Assembly (NCBI GenBank): GCA_018857735.1
Contig: JABMCL010001586.1
Location: 744,501-808,500 of the forward strand
From: Alviniconcha marisindica
Taxonomy: Eukaryota > Mollusca > Gastropoda > Provannidae
Direction: 5' to 3'
DNA length: 64,000 nucleotides
Within the stretch, counting starts at the first letter, position 1; every line of letters starts with the position of its first letter. Under the pieces are notes generated by a model. That model was not told the DNA's origin. It worked only from the letters and a program-made list of their open reading frames with translations, and ran no database searches. Made by a program: the position numbers and the translations under genes. This document shows, piece after piece, positions 11,691-20,879 of the stretch.

Positions 11691-13140
11691 CTCCTTACAA
11701 TGTCTGATCAGAAACTTGTGTCAATACTTGCACTGTTGGATCTGAGTGCTGCTTTTGACACCCTTGACCATGCCATCCTGTTAAGACGACTTGAGAGCAC
11801 TTTTGGAATCTCGGGATTAGCGCTGTCTTGGTTCGAAGTCATACCTAAGTGATAGGACGCAGTCTGTTGTGGTTGACGGTTTGATGTCCACACCAATACC
11901 CCTTGTCTTTGGTGTTCCTCAGGGATCGGTCCTCGGACCTGTACTATTCACCCTGTATTCACAACCCCTGTCTGACGTCATAGCATGTCACAGCTGTGAC
12001 TATCACAAGTACGCTGATGCCACAGAAATCTCTGACAGTGCACCACCTAGCGATTTCACTTCTGCTCAGTCCAACATTCAGTCCTGTATAAGCGATACTT
12101 TGTCATGGATGCAAAGCAACAACCTGAAGCTTAACAGAGAAAAAACTGAGATGATGCTTGTAAGGGTTTATCAGTGCGTATCAGTTCGGTCGACTGCGAG
12201 TCTGCAGATATAGATGGAAGTTGCATTCCTTTCCAGACCACCGGTACGTACCTTGGAGTGCATCTTGACCAGACACTGTCAATGAAACAACACATAAGTA
12301 GACTCTGCCGCACTACGTTTCTCGCACTCAGGAGAATCGCCTCTATCCGTCCGTTCCTCTCTAACAGTTCCATAGAAAAGCTCGTTGCGTCTATGATCAC
12401 GTCAAGATTGGACTACTGCAATGCTACGTTCGCAGGAGTAGCCGATGAACAAATTGCGCGCATACAAAAGATCCAGAAAAAATCGAAGCGTGATCATGTC
12501 ACACCGCTTTTGAAAGAACTCCACTAGCTCCCAGTAAAATACCGCATTCAGTACAAGCTCGTAACGCTCGCGTTCCGTCACTTTGACGGCACTCTTCCAC
12601 CATACCTGTCTTCTTCTCTCTGCACATATCAACCATCGCGCTCCCTTCTTTCTTCGACAGAAAGACTGCTCAAAATTCCAAAAACAAACCTGAAAACCTT
12701 CGGTGAACGTTCTTTTGGTTACATTGCTCCGACTGTCTGGAATTCACTGCCGGCCGACCTGAGAGCTTCTCCCTCCATCCCAACTTTCAAAGTTAACCTA
12801 AAACGCCAAGCCTTCTGATTGATTTGTACATGCCAACCGCTACCTGTTTCATATTCGTGTGTGTGTGTGTGTGTTGTGTGTGTGTGTGTGTGTGTGTGAC
12901 AGTTGGGGGCGGGGGTGGGGACTGGGAGAGATGGAATTAAGGGTGGTAGTAATATACTGATTCATTTTTTTATATTGCTGTTTCTCATATGGCATATGTA
13001 CTTGTATATTATACATTGTTAGTTGTCATAATTATATGTATTATGTTTGTGAAACTTAGAAAATGTTGGAGAATGTAAAGCGCAGTGAGTTTGGGTACAC
13101 CAGAGAATAGCGCTATACAAAAGTTATCTATTATTATTTA
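11691..13140 (+). mobile_element. 5'-truncated CR1/L2-type LINE with defective RT active site
   Basis: Second LINE ORF2 remnant, beginning just before motif A (LLDLSAAFDTLDH, near 11,735-11,772). Motif B reads PQGSVLGPVLF near 11,920. The catalytic box, expected YADD, reads YADA at 12,010-12,021, so a metal-binding aspartate is lost. The thumb region has TTGTYLGVHLDQTLSMKQHI and LDYCNA. After an apparent short deletion around 12,480 come a TPLLKELH block, a TAG stop where tryptophan is expected, PVKYRIQYKLVTLAFRHFDG, and APTVWNSLPADLRASPS near 12,730-12,780. Frameshifts occur near 11,850 and 12,165. The 3' UTR carries (GT)n at 12,858-12,898 and ends in AATAGCGCTATACAAAAG followed by (ATT)n, the usual L2/CR1-like tail. 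Clearly inactive. Confidence 0.92.
12858..12898. repeat. (GT)n microsatellite in LINE 3' UTR
   Basis: About 40 bases of GT with one interruption. Confidence 0.95.
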
Positions 13141-14040
13141 TTATTATTATTTTACATCCAGCCCTCGCCCATGAGGGAAACTACTATTAACTAAGGATGC
13201 AATGAGCTACAGTATGTTGAGTACATGTACATTTATACAAACCATGTTGGAATGGACACCAGTAAACCGAGAAACAAGTCGATAATGAGAATTTTAAAAA
13301 GTAATATATAAAAATTAGCTAGATCTGGGGTAAACACATACAGGCGCGCACGCGCATAAGAACATGTTTGTCATTGAAAACTACATGCACACAGAGCACA
13401 GACACAGGTATGGGCTGCCTGAAGCAGCACAACACAGGTATGGGCTGCCTGAAGCAGCACAACACAGGTATGGGCTGCCTGAAGCAGCACAACACAGGTA
13501 TGGGCTGCCTGAAGCAGCACAACACAGGTTAGAAGCAGCACATGGAGAGATATATCTGTGGTCATGGTTTTACGTAACACCTAAGAGAGATAACATATGA
13601 AGCATAAGACGCTTTTTAAACATTGAAGGACTGACTGGAAACCTCAATGCGCTGGGTAATGAGTTCCAGAGAGCAGGACCAGAATAAACCAGGCTGGACT
13701 TGAATAAATCTATCCTCGGTATTGGCACAATCAGCTTTCTTGATGAATTCCTCGAACTTTGATTAATCAATAAAATAAAATAAAGATAGATAAATCGGTG
13801 CCCTACCCGATTCAATTTTGTGCACAAAACGTGCTTTATTACACATTAGTCTAGAAGATGGCGGGAGAATTTGAGCCGTTTTGTAGTCTTTACCGGTAAG
13901 ACTAGTTCATTTTAGAAGAACAGTTTTGATTGCTCGCCTGTGTAGTGACTTCAAGGGTTTTTGCAAAGAGTCACTTGCTGAGTCCCAGAGTGTTGAAACA
14001 TAATCTCTAAATGCTTTTTTTGTTTTTTGTTTTTGTCGTA
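13141..14040 (-). mobile_element. LINE RT C-terminus and 3' UTR fragment, minus strand
   Basis: On the minus strand, coding runs from about 14,020 to 13,600: DYVSTLWDSASDSLQKPLKS, then LHRRAIKTVLLK, then a shift into RKLIVPIPRIDLFKSSLVYS and GPALWNSLPSALRF. This is the C-terminal end of a Jockey/CR1-group ORF2. The 3' UTR (13,600-13,141) contains a 30-bp minisatellite and ends GGGCGAGGGCTGGATGTAAA followed by (ATA)n. A closely related 3' end is at about 16,830 on the other strand. No RT catalytic motifs remain. The 5' edge is an (AG)n tract. Confidence 0.85.
13405..13530. repeat. 30-bp tandem repeat, 4 copies
   Basis: Units read CACAGGTATGGGCTGCCTGA then AGCAGCACAA and are virtually identical. 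Each contains the hairpin GCTGC-CTGAA-GCAGC. The array lies inside the 3' UTR of the minus-strand LINE. Confidence 0.95.
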
Positions 14041-14043
14041 GTT

Positions 14044-14047
<4 letters not shown>

Positions 14048-14090
<43 letters not shown>
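14048..14090. repeat. (AG)n microsatellite
   Basis: About 42 bases of pure AG at the 5' edge of the minus-strand LINE fragment. Confidence 0.97.
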
Positions 14091-14091
<1 letters not shown>

Positions 14092-14470
14092 TGAGCCTGC
14101 TCAACGTGGTAAAAGGAAATGTACCGACTAATTCTCGTTCGTCCTGTGTGGTTGACAGGATGTTACTAACTAGCCCGCTGTCTCTGGCTCTGTCTTCTTC
14201 CTCTCGCCACTCTGTGCACGAACTTCTAACGCTTGACAGTATAATTCATTCTTCGGCGGGTTCTTATAAACAGGACACCAATGAACCGGGGAAGGCTGCT
14301 ACATCCGTTGATTCAACTTCTTACTGTTGTAAAGACTGTCTTGTGCCTGGCACTCAGCCGTTTTTGCACTGCGTATCGACCGACTTGAAGTTGGCAGTTT
14401 TGCAGTCACGTTTTGCAGCGACCACGCTCCACGTCGTACGACACGCTCCACGTCGTACGTCACGCACCGC
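14091..14470. other. unique sequence with one 18-bp direct duplication
   Basis: A plus-strand frame of about 139 codons runs through it but shows no domain I recognise. CACGCTCCACGTCGTACG occurs twice in tandem near 14,426-14,460. Confidence 0.4.
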
Positions 14471-14618
14471 TGGCGCGCATGGGGAGTGTTGGGAGAGCTG
14501 GGGTAGCTGAGGTTGACTGTTGACTGGCGCTCTCCCAACACTCCCCCTGCACGCCAGTCAACAGTCAACCATAAACAAGGCGCACACTCTAGCGCACAAC
14601 AGACGAACCTCAGCTACC
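14471..14618. repeat. interlocked inverted repeats
   Basis: Arm A at 14,471-14,498 pairs with 14,529-14,556 (26 of 28 bases; the inner 18 are perfect: 14,481-14,498 with 14,529-14,546). Arm B at 14,511-14,528 pairs perfectly over 18 bases with 14,553-14,570. The order is A-B-A'-B', so the two stems interlock instead of nesting. A third pair, 14,502-14,514 with 14,606-14,618, is perfect over 13 bases. I see no flanking target-site duplication that would mark a transposon. Confidence 0.9.
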
Positions 14619-14799
14619 TGCCTAATTGCCTCAGAAAAGTGTGTTTTAATATTTGGACAATTTCTTTTTGGTCATCGCTGCAAACAGCCTAGTCAGTATA
14701 ATTATATTCAAACTCGATGTCCGTAATGTAATTATAACTGCTGTTGGTGTTTGTTGTCAACTACGGAAAATAATTGCCATTGTTGTTGTTGCTGCTGCT

Positions 14800-14957
14800 G
14801 CTGTGTACCTAAGCAGAACGATCTTTTCTACAAAAGCATCCCTAGGTGCTGTTTGTGGACTATACAACATCTTAACAACAATCTTTCTCTATCCCCCCCC
14901 CCCCACCGCCCCGCCCCACCCCGCTACTTGCATGGTTCTGTCATTTTGTACAATTGA
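14800..14957. other. short unique stretch with C-rich tract
   Basis: Contains a C-rich run near 14,896-14,930. No gene seen. Confidence 0.4.
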
Positions 14958-14963
14958 TTGACA

Positions 14964-15225
14964 AAGCTAACAGCTAACGATCACACATCCAATGTCCTGT
15001 TAATCGGAGATTTTAGCATTGATTTACGTAAACCCCAACCACCATGGGACATTACTACGTCTCTTTGGCTTTCAACAGTTGGTTCAAAGTGAAAGAAGTA
15101 TGACAAGTGCCACAGCAACCTTAACTGATCACAGTCACACTACTAATCCAGCTGTGGTTTCTGGGAGTATTAGTACTGACCGCGAGTATCTGTGATCATA
15201 GTCCTGTCTTCTGCCTCTCGTCGTT
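14964..15225 (+). mobile_element. LINE endonuclease (APE-type) C-terminal fragment
   Basis: Translates as NVLLIGDFSIDLRKPQPPWD, then ITTSLFGFQQLVQS, then TSATATLTDH and TNPAVVSG. This matches the end of the apurinic-like endonuclease that starts LINE ORF2. The conserved GDFN box is GDFS here. After a frameshift near 15,185 the SDHSPV motif reads CDHSPVFC. The N-terminal catalytic residues and all RT are missing, so this is a remnant. It belongs to the CR1/Jockey style of element. Confidence 0.82.
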
Positions 15226-15299
15226 CAAACAACTAACAACTAGTGGTTGCTAAGCTACTGATGAATAATTATTAAAAAAGGAATAACAAGGCATCATTT

Positions 15300-15850
15300 A
15301 TGAACATATATGAAGCATTGTGAGGATGCGGTATCCATTCAGCTTGTGACGCTTAAAGCTGTCTGTCCAGTCTTGGGGAATATGGCCTTTGTTGATGTTT
15401 TCTTGGTAAATAGTGTACAGCTCAGCCGGTCCTCTTCTGTTTAGTTCTTGATGTCCGAATATCGAATCCTATGCGGACCAGGTGCTGTATCCTTCCCGCT
15501 TTTTCTAAGGGCTTCGTTGAATTCCTCCTCTGGGAGGTCATCGTCGGGGCCACTTTATGCAAGTGTTCTGTTGAGATCACTCTGTATATGCTTCCTTTCC
15601 TCTAAGTTGTTTTGGTTGCTGTGTTGTATGAGTCGCCCAAATAAAGCTTGACCTTTTTCTTTGTTGGTCTTTAGCCTTGCCCTGTTGGTGTTTTCTAAGT
15701 CTGGGGTTGTTTTGGTACGATCATTCCCTTCCATGCGTTGGTAGAACCGCCAGAACTGTGTCAGCGTTGTTTCAGCACTGAGTTCTTCACAGAAGCTTTT
15801 CCATTTAGCTTCTTTTGGCTCCTGTGCTATCTGCTTGAACTGCTCAGTTT
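15300..15850 (-). mobile_element. LINE ORF2 linker and RT fingers fragment, minus strand
   Basis: Reading right to left from about 15,820, the minus strand gives AKWKSFCEELSAETTLTQFW, then RMEGNDRTKTTPDLENTN, EEEFNEALRKSGKDTAPGP and IRYSDIKN. The KSGKDTAPGP stretch is the start of the RT fingers in many LINEs, preceded here by the endonuclease-RT linker. Stops and shifts interrupt it. Its style differs from the two plus-strand LINEs upstream, so it is probably a separate family. Catalytic RT motifs are absent. Confidence 0.72.
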
Positions 15851-15879
15851 TGGGCTTATCAACAAACTACCCAGCAGAA

Positions 15880-16650
15880 AGTATGTGTTCCAGGATTAAG
15901 CGCAGATCTGATCAAGTGGGCCCAGAGTGCCGAACCGACCCCAGCTGTGCAACATTTGAATCTGAATCTGACCAGGCCACATTCCATGTCGGCATAAACA
16001 GTTGCACTGAGTTATCGACAGAGGCAGCCAGCGAGAGCACGTGGTCAGACCTGATTGCTGCGAGCAGTCGCGCATTTCCACTCGCCTCCCTTCGTGCTTC
16101 CTCCATTCTACCGGCAAGAGGAAGGTGTCCCCTTAATGACGTCATTTCACCCTCCAACTCCATCCTCTCTGCTGCCTGCCACGTCTCCAAGTGCTGTTGT
16201 TCATAGACGACACTCCGGCGTTCGTCACAGAGAATGGTGCACCTCGTCTAGCGCTGTTCAAAGACAGGACCCACTTCAGTCCTAAGGGCACGGATCGGCT
16301 GGCAGAGACGCCGTTTCCCACGGCTCACTCAACCAAAGACGGCCCGCTTCCCACCTGTCCTATCGCCCTCACAGACACAGTGTGCACCCTCGTAACCACC
16401 AGCCCGCAGCAACACTGCAGCTATCGTCTCACGATGATTTCCCGCCTTTAGAGCCACACCCCCTTCATCCCCCCTCTCCTCCACCACACGCCCACAACAG
16501 GCCGACGCCTGCTTCACACGCTGTCCCCCCGGTACCCGTTTCCCAGGCAGTGGATCAACAGCATGGCTCTCAAGCACTGAAACGTTTAAACCACGTTCAT
16601 GTCCTACATTATGCCCTGATTGGTTGTCCATGCATGCTAAACTTGGAGAC
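15880..16650 (+). mobile_element. CR1-type LINE ORF1 fragment with SGNH-esterase domain
   Basis: The reconstructed reading, with shifts, contains LIKWAQSAEP near 15,915, then FHVGINSC near 15,985 (block III of SGNH hydrolases is normally GxND, so the last residue is changed). Next come SDLIAASSRAFPLASLRASS, NDVISPSNSILSAACH, and FIDDTPAFVTENGAPRL leading to DRTHFSPKGTDRL near 16,265-16,300, which supplies the Asp-x-x-His of block V. CR1-clade elements commonly carry such an esterase in ORF1. A proline-rich tail (16,380-16,620) follows. Frameshifts near 15,960 and 16,200 inactivate it. No ORF2 sequence follows before the 3' UTR. Confidence 0.8.
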
Positions 16651-16905
16651 TGTAACCCGCCTGAAACGTTCTGCCTTATTTTGTTTCCCATTCTTCACGT
16701 ATTTACCGACCAAATAATGTTTGCCTCTGATAATTTCAAAGCCCTATATTTGATGTCCATGTGCCTACCGGTGTGTCGTAGCTTAGAAATGTGTACGTGT
16801 ATCATTAGATCTAGAATAGCCCCTTATTCGGGTGAGGGCTGGATGTAAAAAAACATACATGCTTCTGTTACCTTCGCAAATGAAGTATTTTATCTCTCCT
16901 CAGTG
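16651..16905 (+). mobile_element. LINE-like 3' UTR following ORF1
   Basis: Ends with GGGTGAGGGCTGGATGTAAA near 16,830-16,849, the same 3' motif found on the opposite strand at about 13,150-13,175. Coding for endonuclease or RT between ORF1 and this UTR is absent. Confidence 0.65.
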
Positions 16906-16984
16906 TCGGATGTGTCTCAACCTTATCTACTGATGCTGCTGCTTTTTCTTTCCCCCATCTGGGACTTGTTGAAGGGAGAGCTAG

Positions 16985-17390
16985 TGTACGTGATAAGACT
17001 GAAGGCTACCTGTTGATGGTGTTCATTGTGTGTACGGTAGTGATAAGATTGAAGGCTACCTGTTGATGGTGTTCATTGTGTGTACGGTAGTGATAACACT
17101 GAAGGCTACCTGTTGATGGTGTTCATTGTGTGTACGGTAGTGATAACACTGAAGGCTACCTGTTGATGGTGTTCATTGTGTGTACGGTAGTGATAACACT
17201 GAAGGCTACCTGTTGATGGTGTTCATTGTGTGTACGGTAGTGATAACACTGAAGGCTACCTGTTGATGGTGTTCATTGTGTGTACGGTAGTGATAACACT
17301 GAAGGCTACCTGTTGATGGTGTTCATTGTGTGTACGGTAGTGATAACACTGAAGGCTACCTGTTGATGGTGTTCATTGTGTGTACGGTAG
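16985..17390. repeat. 50-bp minisatellite, 8 near-identical copies
   Basis: Units read GATAACACTGAAGGCTACCT, GTTGATGGTGTTCATTGTGT, GTACGGTAGT. Copies differ at only one or two sites (GATAAGACT or GATAAGATT in the first ones), which indicates recent expansion. Confidence 0.97.
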
Positions 17391-17510
17391 TGGTGGCTGC
17401 CATTGATGCGTTTGTTTGTATGACGTGGAGGTGGTAAGATTGAAAGCTACTCGCTAATGATGTGTTTGTATGTGTGTACGACAGTGGAAACTACCTGCTA
17501 ACTGTGTTTG

Positions 17511-17603
<93 letters not shown>

Positions 17604-17636
17604 TGTGTTGTGTACGACAGTGGAGAGTACCTGCTA

Positions 17637-17702
<66 letters not shown>

Positions 17703-17710
17703 TGCTAATG

Positions 17711-17759
<49 letters not shown>

Positions 17760-17792
17760 GTGTGTACGACAGTGGAGATCTACCTGCTAATG

Positions 17793-17874
<82 letters not shown>

Positions 17875-17920
17875 CAGTGGAGACTACCTGCTAATGATGT
17901 GTTTGTGTGTGTGTACGCAG
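17391..17920. repeat. diverged units of the 50-bp repeat with internal (GT)n and (GTT)n expansions
   Basis: Five units retain ACGACAGTGGAGACTACCTG and CTAATGATGTG, related to the 50-bp array on the left. Between these anchors each has a tract of 20-65 bases of GT; the first has (GTT)n at 17,513-17,547. The GTGTGT already present in the unit is the likely seed of every expansion. Confidence 0.88.
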
Positions 17921-17980
17921 CATACGTGGCAGGGAACAGAGGCGAGTTTCCTCCCATCCAGGCCGTCAGGAGATCGGTAG
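17921..17980 (+). other. possible short exon (speculative)
   Basis: Bounded by TGTGTACGCAG on the left and a GTAGGT or GTAGAC donor on the right, giving 56 or 60 nt. A CTAAT branch-like motif lies about 30 bases upstream. One frame reads YVAGNRGEFPPIQAVRRS without a stop. I do not recognise the peptide. The upstream tract is GT-rich rather than pyrimidine-rich, so the acceptor is weak. Confidence 0.15.
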
Positions 17981-18117
17981 GTAGACGATAGATCAGCGCT
18001 TTGCCTTTTATTTCTCCTAACTTTCACCACAATCGGTCCTGCCTTTCTGTCTTTGTCTCAGTGTTTCTTTAACTGTTCGTATCGTCATTCTCTCTTGTTT
18101 CTTGTAAATGATGCTTC

Positions 18118-19835
18118 GTGTCCCTCCCCACCTTCTCTTCTTCTCCCACCTGCCCCCACCTCTCTCTTTCTTTCTCTCCTCTCTGGCCCCCTTCCCCTCT
18201 CCCCAGCCTCTCTTTTTTCTCTCTCCCTTCTCTTCTCCCCCCTCCACCCTCTCCTTTCTTTCTCCCCCTCTCTCTCTCCCCTCCCATCTCTCTTCCTCTT
18301 CTCCTTCTTTTTTCTCCCCTCTCTCCCCCCTCCTCTCTCTCTTCTTTTCTCTCCCCTCTCTCTCCCCTCCTCTTCTCTTTCTCCCTCTCTCCTCCTTCTC
18401 CTCTTTCTTTCTCCCCTCTCTCCCCCACCTCTCTCTTTCTTTCTCCCCTCTCTCCCCTCTCTCTTTCTCCCCCTCTCTCCCCTCTTCTTTCTCTCCCCTC
18501 TCCCACCTCTCTCTTCTTTCCCCCTCTCTCCTCTTTCTTTCTCCCCCTCCTCCTCCTCACCTCTCTTCTCTTTCCCCCTCTCTCCCTCTCCCCTCTCCCC
18601 CCCTCTCTCTCTTTCTTTTTTTTCTCCCCCTCTCTCCCCCACTCTCTCTTTCTTTCTCCCCTCTCTCCCCACCTCTCTCTTTCTTTCTCCCCTCCTCTCT
18701 CCCCTATCCCCCACCTCTCTTTTCTTTCTCCCCTCTCTCCCCCCTCTCTCTTTCTTTCTCCCCCTCTCCCCCACCTCTCTCTTTCTTTCTCCCCCTCTCC
18801 CCACCTCTCTCTTTCTTTCTCCCCTCTCTCCCCACCTCTCTCTTTCTTCTCCCCCTCTCTCTCCCTCCCTCACTCTCTCTCTTTCTCCCCCTCTCTCCCC
18901 ACCTCTCTCTTTCTTTTCCCTCTCTCCCCACCTCTCTCTTTCTTCTCCCCTCTCTCCCCACCTCTCTCTTCTTCTCCCCTCTCTCCCCACCTCTCTCTTT
19001 CTTTCTCCCCCTCTCTCCCCCACTTCTCTCTTTCTTTCTCCCCCTCTCTCCCCACCTCTCTCTTTCTTTCTCCCCCTCTCTCCCCACCTCTCTCTTTCTT
19101 TCTCCCCCTCTCTCCTCTTTTTCTCCCTCTCTCCCCACCTCTTTCTTTCTCCCCCTCTCTCCCCACCTCTTTCTTCTCCCCTCTCTCCCCACCTCTCTTT
19201 TCTTTCTCCCTCTCTCCCCACCTCTTTCTTTCTCCCCCTCTCTCCCCCACTCTTTCTTTCTCCCCTCTCTCCCCCACCTCTCTCTTTCTTTCTCTCCCCC
19301 TCTCCCCCCACCTCTCCTCTCTCCTCTTCTCTTCTCCTCCCCTCTCCCCACCTCTCTCTTTCTTTCTCCCCTCTCCCCCACCTTCTCTTCTTTCTCCCCC
19401 TCTCTCCCCACCTCTCTCTTTCTTTCTCCCCTCTCTCCCCTCCCTACCTCTCTCTTTCTTTCTCCCCCTCTCTCCCCACCTCTCTCTTTCTTTCTTCCCC
19501 TCTCTTCCCCACCTCTCTCTTTTTTCTCCCTTCTCCCCCCCTCTCTCTCCTCACTCCCTCTCTCCTTTTCTTTCTCCCCCTCTCTCCCACCACCTCTCTC
19601 TTTCTTTCTCCTCCCCTCTCCCTACCTCTCTCTTTCTTTCTCCCCCTCTCTCCCACCACCTCTCTCTTTCTTTCTCTCCCCTCTCCCTACCTCTCTCTTT
19701 CTTTCTCCCCCTCTCTCCCCCACCTCCATCCTTTCTTTCTCCCCCCTCTCCACCTCTCTCTTTCTTTCTCCCCCTCTCTCCCCACCTCTCTCTTTCTTTC
19801 TCCCCCTCTCCCCCCCTTCCCTCTCCTGTCTTTGT
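18118..19835. repeat. polypyrimidine minisatellite (~33-bp period), about 1.7 kb
   Basis: Units are variants of CCACCTCTCTCTTTCTTTCT then CCCCCTCTCTCC. The + strand is almost free of purines apart from isolated A. Long open frames on both strands (up to about 600 codons of Ser/Pro/Leu/Phe or Arg/Glu/Gly) are composition artefacts. Homopurine-homopyrimidine tracts of this length are candidates for intramolecular triplex. Confidence 0.95.
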
Positions 19836-19972
19836 TAGAGGTCTAATGATGATGACGCCATTCTGTAGAGAAAAGCATTCATGCATAATATATATATAGT
19901 ATTTGCAAACCACGTTTTGCCGCCCATATAAGTAGCTCTCGGGTAATTATTACTTTATGTATATCAACATGT

Positions 19973-19974
<2 letters not shown>

Positions 19975-20045
<71 letters not shown>
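19975..20045. repeat. (GT)n microsatellite
   Basis: About 70 bases of pure GT. Confidence 0.98.
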
Positions 20046-20047
<2 letters not shown>

Positions 20048-20639
20048 CGTCTGCTTTGGTTATCTTCAATCATTGATCATGATTAGCGTGCTGTATTAGT
20101 CATCTTCTTCCTCTGTCTTTGCTCGTGTTGATGATGGTGATGCAGATGGTGGTGGTGATGACGATTATGACGATAGTTGTGACGTGGTGACAACAGTGCT
20201 GCTGTGTTTATCCGATTGTATTCTGCTTTCTCTTGCTTACGGTCCTTTCCTTCTCTTCATCTGCTTGTTTCCGATCTGAGCTCGTCTTTCCAGCTTATTC
20301 AGAGAAGAAATTAACTCTTTGTGTGGGGTCTTATGACAACCAGTGCTTCTTGTTTCTGTACAACTGATAACCGTTGCCTCTTGTTTCTGTACAACTGATA
20401 ACCGTTGCCTTTTGTTTCTGTGCAGCCGAGGGGCGGTGTAAGTGAACCACGTAGTGACTGCACCTCGTAGTACAATTGATCCTTTCAATGCTTAAGCCAA
20501 CCCAGCAAATAATCATAACCACAATAACAAGTATTATAAACATAATAGCCATAACATGGTGCCACGTGAAACTGCTGCCGTCTCGGCGCGTTCTGTGTAC
20601 ACCATACAATTATGCACCTTGTCACGTCACTTCATTCAA
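20046..20639. other. unique sequence with a small duplication
   Basis: A 30-bp segment containing TTGTTTCTGTACAACTGATA is present two to three times at about 20,348-20,425. No gene seen. Confidence 0.4.
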
Positions 20640-20871
20640 AGCTACATGCATAGGGTGCGTGCGTGTGTTAGCTGTAACCTTCCATCTGCAGTTTTGGCAG
20701 AATGACCGGAATCTTATACGTGTAGCACGTTGGAAGAAATACCGAAATAAGAGTCAGCACAGAAAGTTGTCCCTGGAGAAGAAAAATTCATTCTCCCGCC
20801 GCTCCACCCGGGACTCGAACACGCAACCTTTCGATCACGAGTCCGGCGTTCCAACACTGAGCTATCCCCGC
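20640..20871 (-). mobile_element. tRNA-derived SINE fragment
   Basis: Minus-strand positions 20,871 to about 20,800 resemble a tRNA: GCGGGGATAGCTCAGTGTTG contains the A box (TAGCTCAGTGTT, 20,853-20,864), and GTGTTCGAGTCCCG (20,809-20,822) is the B box of the internal Pol III promoter. The anticodon stem mispairs, so it is not a functional tRNA. The region to about 20,640 (starting AGGGACAACTTTCTGTGC) would be the SINE body. I see no clean 3' tail; the left boundary is approximate. Confidence 0.65.
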
Positions 20872-20879
20872 TTTTATGC

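Noticed and set aside
18053..19899. Three plus-strand frames of about 580-600 codons and a 408-codon minus-strand frame
   Set aside because: The polypyrimidine array lacks purines, so stop codons cannot form on + and are rare on -. No unique domain or start context.
20798..20871. Functional tRNA gene
   Set aside because: A and B boxes are present but the anticodon stem does not pair, and the sequence continues as a SINE-like body.
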